From an uncultured Actinomycetes bacterium (lineage in GTDB: Bacteria > Actinomycetota > Thermoleophilia > Solirubrobacterales > 70-9), in assembly GCA_946482365.1 (NCBI GenBank), contig CAMLQY010000046.1, positions 1 to 10,322 on the forward strand: a DNA stretch of 10,322 nt. Direction: 5' to 3'. The notes under the pieces are model-generated. The model saw nothing but the letters and a program-made list of their open reading frames with translations. It ran no database searches and was not told the DNA's origin. Each line of letters begins with the position of its first letter. Position 1 is the stretch's first letter. The position numbers and the translations under genes were made by a program. Shown piece after piece: positions 8,697 through 10,322 of this stretch.

Positions 8697-9639
8697 GGAA
8701 GGCACGCAGGTCGGCGGCGATGGCCTCTGGTTCATCGTCGAGCTGGGCAGAGGAGACGCGCGTCACGGCGTAGCCCGCCGTGCGCAGGACCCGGTCACGA
8801 GTGCGGTCCTCTCTGAAGGCGGAGCGTGTGCCATGTGCTTCCCAGCTGTCGAGCTCGACGACCTGGCGCGCGCGAGGCCAGTGGCAATCGACCTGGAACC
8901 TCTTCGTGCCCACGACGATCCAGTCGTTGAGGCGTGGCAGCGGGAGCCGGTAGCGCCGCAGGAACCGCACGAAGCGTTCCTCCAGCGGACTCCTCGTGCG
9001 CCCGGGCGGCGCCCCTTCTACACGCTCGAGCGCCGCCCGCAACCGCTGCACCCCGCGGCGGCCGGGATAGCGCTCGATCAGGTCGGGAAGCGAAAGGGGA
9101 TCGTAGAGCCGCAGGTATTCCACCTGACGGATCGCGCTCTCGACCCGGTCAACTGAGAAAGTGGCTGCGAGGTCCAAGACCGTGCGAGGAACGGTCGTAA
9201 CCGGAACCCCATCGTGCACGGTCGTCTCATCGTCGGGCAGCACGGACAGATGGCGGCGGATCAACCTCGATGAGGTGCTCCTCCCCGAAACGGTTACATG
9301 GATCGACCCCGACCCTGGATCACGGATGTTCCACAGCGCCGCGGCCGAGTGGTGACTGAGAACCGCACTCGGACCCGACGAAAGCACCGCGGCCATCCAC
9401 CGTCCTTTCGAGGAGAGGACTCGATGGCCGACCGCGTAGACGCCATGCGCCACGGGATGCAGCCGGCCTACCGTCACACGATGTTCGATGGCTCGCTCAC
9501 TCAGCCCAAGGTAAATCAACTGCCACCTCCCCACCACCCCATGCTGCCTCTCTGCCAGGGACGCCACTGCAGCGTCTGCACTCGCGCGAGTCCGTCTCAG
9601 CCCACATATATCGGGGGTTGAGACGGACTCGGCGGGCAT
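8671..9639 (-). CDS. AbiEi-like N-terminal domain / DUF559 endonuclease-like protein
   Basis: A 322-residue protein of a type common as scattered singletons in actinobacteria. Residues about 25-75 (LAERQHGVVGRWQL ... LHPVAHGVYAVGH) form the winged-helix AbiEi_4-like domain found in type IV antitoxins. Residues about 218-300 resemble DUF559, related to Vsr-type PD-(D/E)XK nucleases: E220/E221, FQVD with D251, VVELD (260-264) with E262 and D264, then HG, EDRTRD and a late GYAVTRV strand. Nuclease activity is inferred from this pattern only. No AbiEii-type nucleotidyltransferase toxin adjoins it. Codon use is somewhat less G/C-biased than in the leu genes. The start is uncertain: ATG 9639 precedes the inverted repeat at 9587-9631, whereas GTG at codon 25 (9567) would leave the repeat in the leader. 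Its stop is 13 nt before the XRE gene. Confidence 0.75.
   Translation of the reverse strand: MPAESVSTPDICGLRRTRASADAAVASLAERQHGVVGRWQLIYLGLSERAIEHRVTVGRLHPVAHGVYAVGHRVLSSKGRWMAAVLSSGPSAVLSHHSAAALWNIRDPGSGSIHVTVSGRSTSSRLIRRHLSVLPDDETTVHDGVPVTTVPRTVLDLAATFSVDRVESAIRQVEYLRLYDPLSLPDLIERYPGRRGVQRLRAALERVEGAPPGRTRSPLEERFVRFLRRYRLPLPRLNDWIVVGTKRFQVDCHWPRARQVVELDSWEAHGTRSAFREDRTRDRVLRTAGYAVTRVSSAQLDDEPEAIAADLRAFLALEYKRM
9587..9631. repeat. 17-bp imperfect inverted repeat downstream of leuA
   Basis: Arms 9587-9603 and 9615-9631 (CGAGTCCGTCTCAGCCC and its near-complement) pair at 16 of 17 positions around an 11-nt A/T-rich loop, acatatatcgg. The outer 13 bp are perfect. It lies 71 nt after the leuA stop. 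No T-run follows on either strand, so as a leuA terminator it would be of the tail-less kind reported in high-GC bacteria. Its position at the start of the DUF559 gene, with a TATATG -10-like hexamer in the loop on the minus strand, also fits an operator for the AbiEi-like domain. Confidence 0.6.
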
Positions 9640-9702
9640 GCCCCGACGGTGCCATGCCCAACGCTACGCGTGGTGCGCACGGCCGCGCGGATGTGTGACG
9701 TT

Positions 9703-10322
9703 TTACGGACCCGGGGTGCGTTCGACTGCGGCCTCGGCGGTGGCCGCCTCGGCCTCGCGGATCGCGGCGCCCTCCAGGGCGTTGGAGAGGGCCCGCACAT
9801 AGGCTCGGGCCGATGCCTCGAGGATGTCCGTCGCCACGCCCTGGCCAGTCGCCAGGCGGCCGGCGGCACGCAGCATCACGGTCACCTGGCCGAGGGCGTC
9901 CTCCCCCCCGGTCACCGCCTCGACCGTGTACTGGCGCAGCTCGCACTCCGTCCCGGTCGCCTGCTGGATCGCGTGGAAGATCGCGTCGACGGGGCCGTCG
10001 CCGCCGGACTCCCCAACCACCTCCTCGCCGGAGGGCATCTTCACGGAGACGCGGGCCAGGGGCTCCCGCCGGGAGCCCGCCTCCACCTCGAACCAGGCCA
10101 TCTCGTGGGCGTCCGCCCTCTCGCGCATCTCGTCGGAGACGATCGCCTCCAGGTCCAGCGCGGTCACCTGCTTCTTGCGGTCGGCCACCTCCTTGAAGCG
10201 CTTGAAGGCGGCGTTGAGGGCGTTGCCCTCGACCTTGAAGCCAAGCTGCTCCAGCGCGTCGCGCAGGGCGTGGCGGCCGGAGTGCTTGCCGAGGACGATC
10301 GAGTTCGACTCCAGGCCGACTT
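9703..10322 (-). CDS. leuA: 2-isopropylmalate synthase, C-terminal part (start outside window)
   Basis: LeuA condenses 3-methyl-2-oxobutanoate with acetyl-CoA to 2-isopropylmalate, the committed leucine step, and is inhibited by leucine. The visible 205 residues begin VGLESNSIVLGKHSGRHALR, the conserved linker segment after the catalytic barrel. They continue through FKRFKEVADRKKQVTALDLEAIV into the LeuA regulatory/dimerisation domain, with GESGGDGPVDAIFHAI, YTVEAVTGGEDALGQVTV and GVATDILEASARAYVRALSNAL. This pattern is of the bacterial type 1 LeuA, and distinct from cimA in the same window. The reading frame is uninterrupted and ends with TAA at 9705-9703. The stop is followed by 63 nt, then the DUF559 gene; leuA is thus separated from leuCDB. 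The catalytic barrel lies beyond the window and cannot be checked. Confidence 0.95.
   Translation of the reverse strand, partial: VGLESNSIVLGKHSGRHALRDALEQLGFKVEGNALNAAFKRFKEVADRKKQVTALDLEAIVSDEMRERADAHEMAWFEVEAGSRREPLARVSVKMPSGEEVVGESGGDGPVDAIFHAIQQATGTECELRQYTVEAVTGGEDALGQVTVMLRAAGRLATGQGVATDILEASARAYVRALSNALEGAAIREAEAATAEAAVERTPGP

Noticed and set aside
8133..9156. Plus-strand frames opposite the regulator and DUF559 genes (8133-8816, 8215-9156)
   Set aside because: They have no motif or start-site support and oppose genes with clear domain signatures. They are shadows.
8671..9639. Complete type IV toxin-antitoxin system
   Set aside because: No AbiEii-like nucleotidyltransferase is adjacent. 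The neighbours are leuA and an XRE-cupin regulator whose cupin half is not a toxin fold.
9640..9702. Leader peptide, T-box or leucine attenuator near leuA
   Set aside because: This interval is downstream of leuA, not upstream. The leuA leader lies outside the window, and no leucine-rich short frame or T-box-like sequence was seen.

Overview
High-GC bacterial DNA in which every credible gene lies on the minus strand. The codon use (strong G/C third positions), the gene families and the compact coupled gene order suggest an actinobacterium, possibly of the Thermoleophilia/Solirubrobacterales type. The lineage is an inference from style, not from a marker gene.

The window is a branched-chain amino acid biosynthesis locus. 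In the direction of transcription (high to low coordinates) it holds: the 3' part of leuA (2-isopropylmalate synthase); a 45-bp inverted repeat; a solitary AbiEi-like/DUF559 protein; an XRE-cupin regulator; leuC; leuD; a SAM-dependent methyltransferase resembling trans-aconitate methyltransferases; leuB; a 114-bp palindromic insertion-like element; ilvE; cimA (citramalate synthase); a DegT/DnrJ-type PLP aminotransferase; and the 5' part of argH (argininosuccinate lyase). Both ends of the window cut genes: leuA lacks its start and argH lacks its C-terminal three quarters.

The genes fit together as a shared pathway. LeuA starts the leucine branch and CimA starts the threonine-independent isoleucine branch. 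LeuCD and LeuB can process both 2-isopropylmalate and citramalate, and IlvE performs the final transamination. The XRE-cupin gene sits 11 nt ahead of leuC and appears to have its own leaderless promoter inside the 3' end of the DUF559 gene. It is a good candidate local regulator. Tight junctions (GTGA between methyltransferase and leuB, TGATG between DegT and argH, a 2-nt gap between leuC and leuD) indicate translational coupling.

The least ordinary parts are the long nested inverted repeat between leuB and ilvE, whose removal restores a leuB stop codon and a 16-nt gap to ilvE; the methyltransferase embedded in the leucine genes; the inverted repeat at the start of the DUF559 gene; and the DegT aminotransferase coupled to argH. 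I see no rRNA, tRNA, CRISPR array, transposase or prophage gene. No stretch longer than 300 bases lacks a gene. The longest intergenic intervals are about 133 nt (leuB-ilvE) and 126 nt (ilvE-cimA), both described below.
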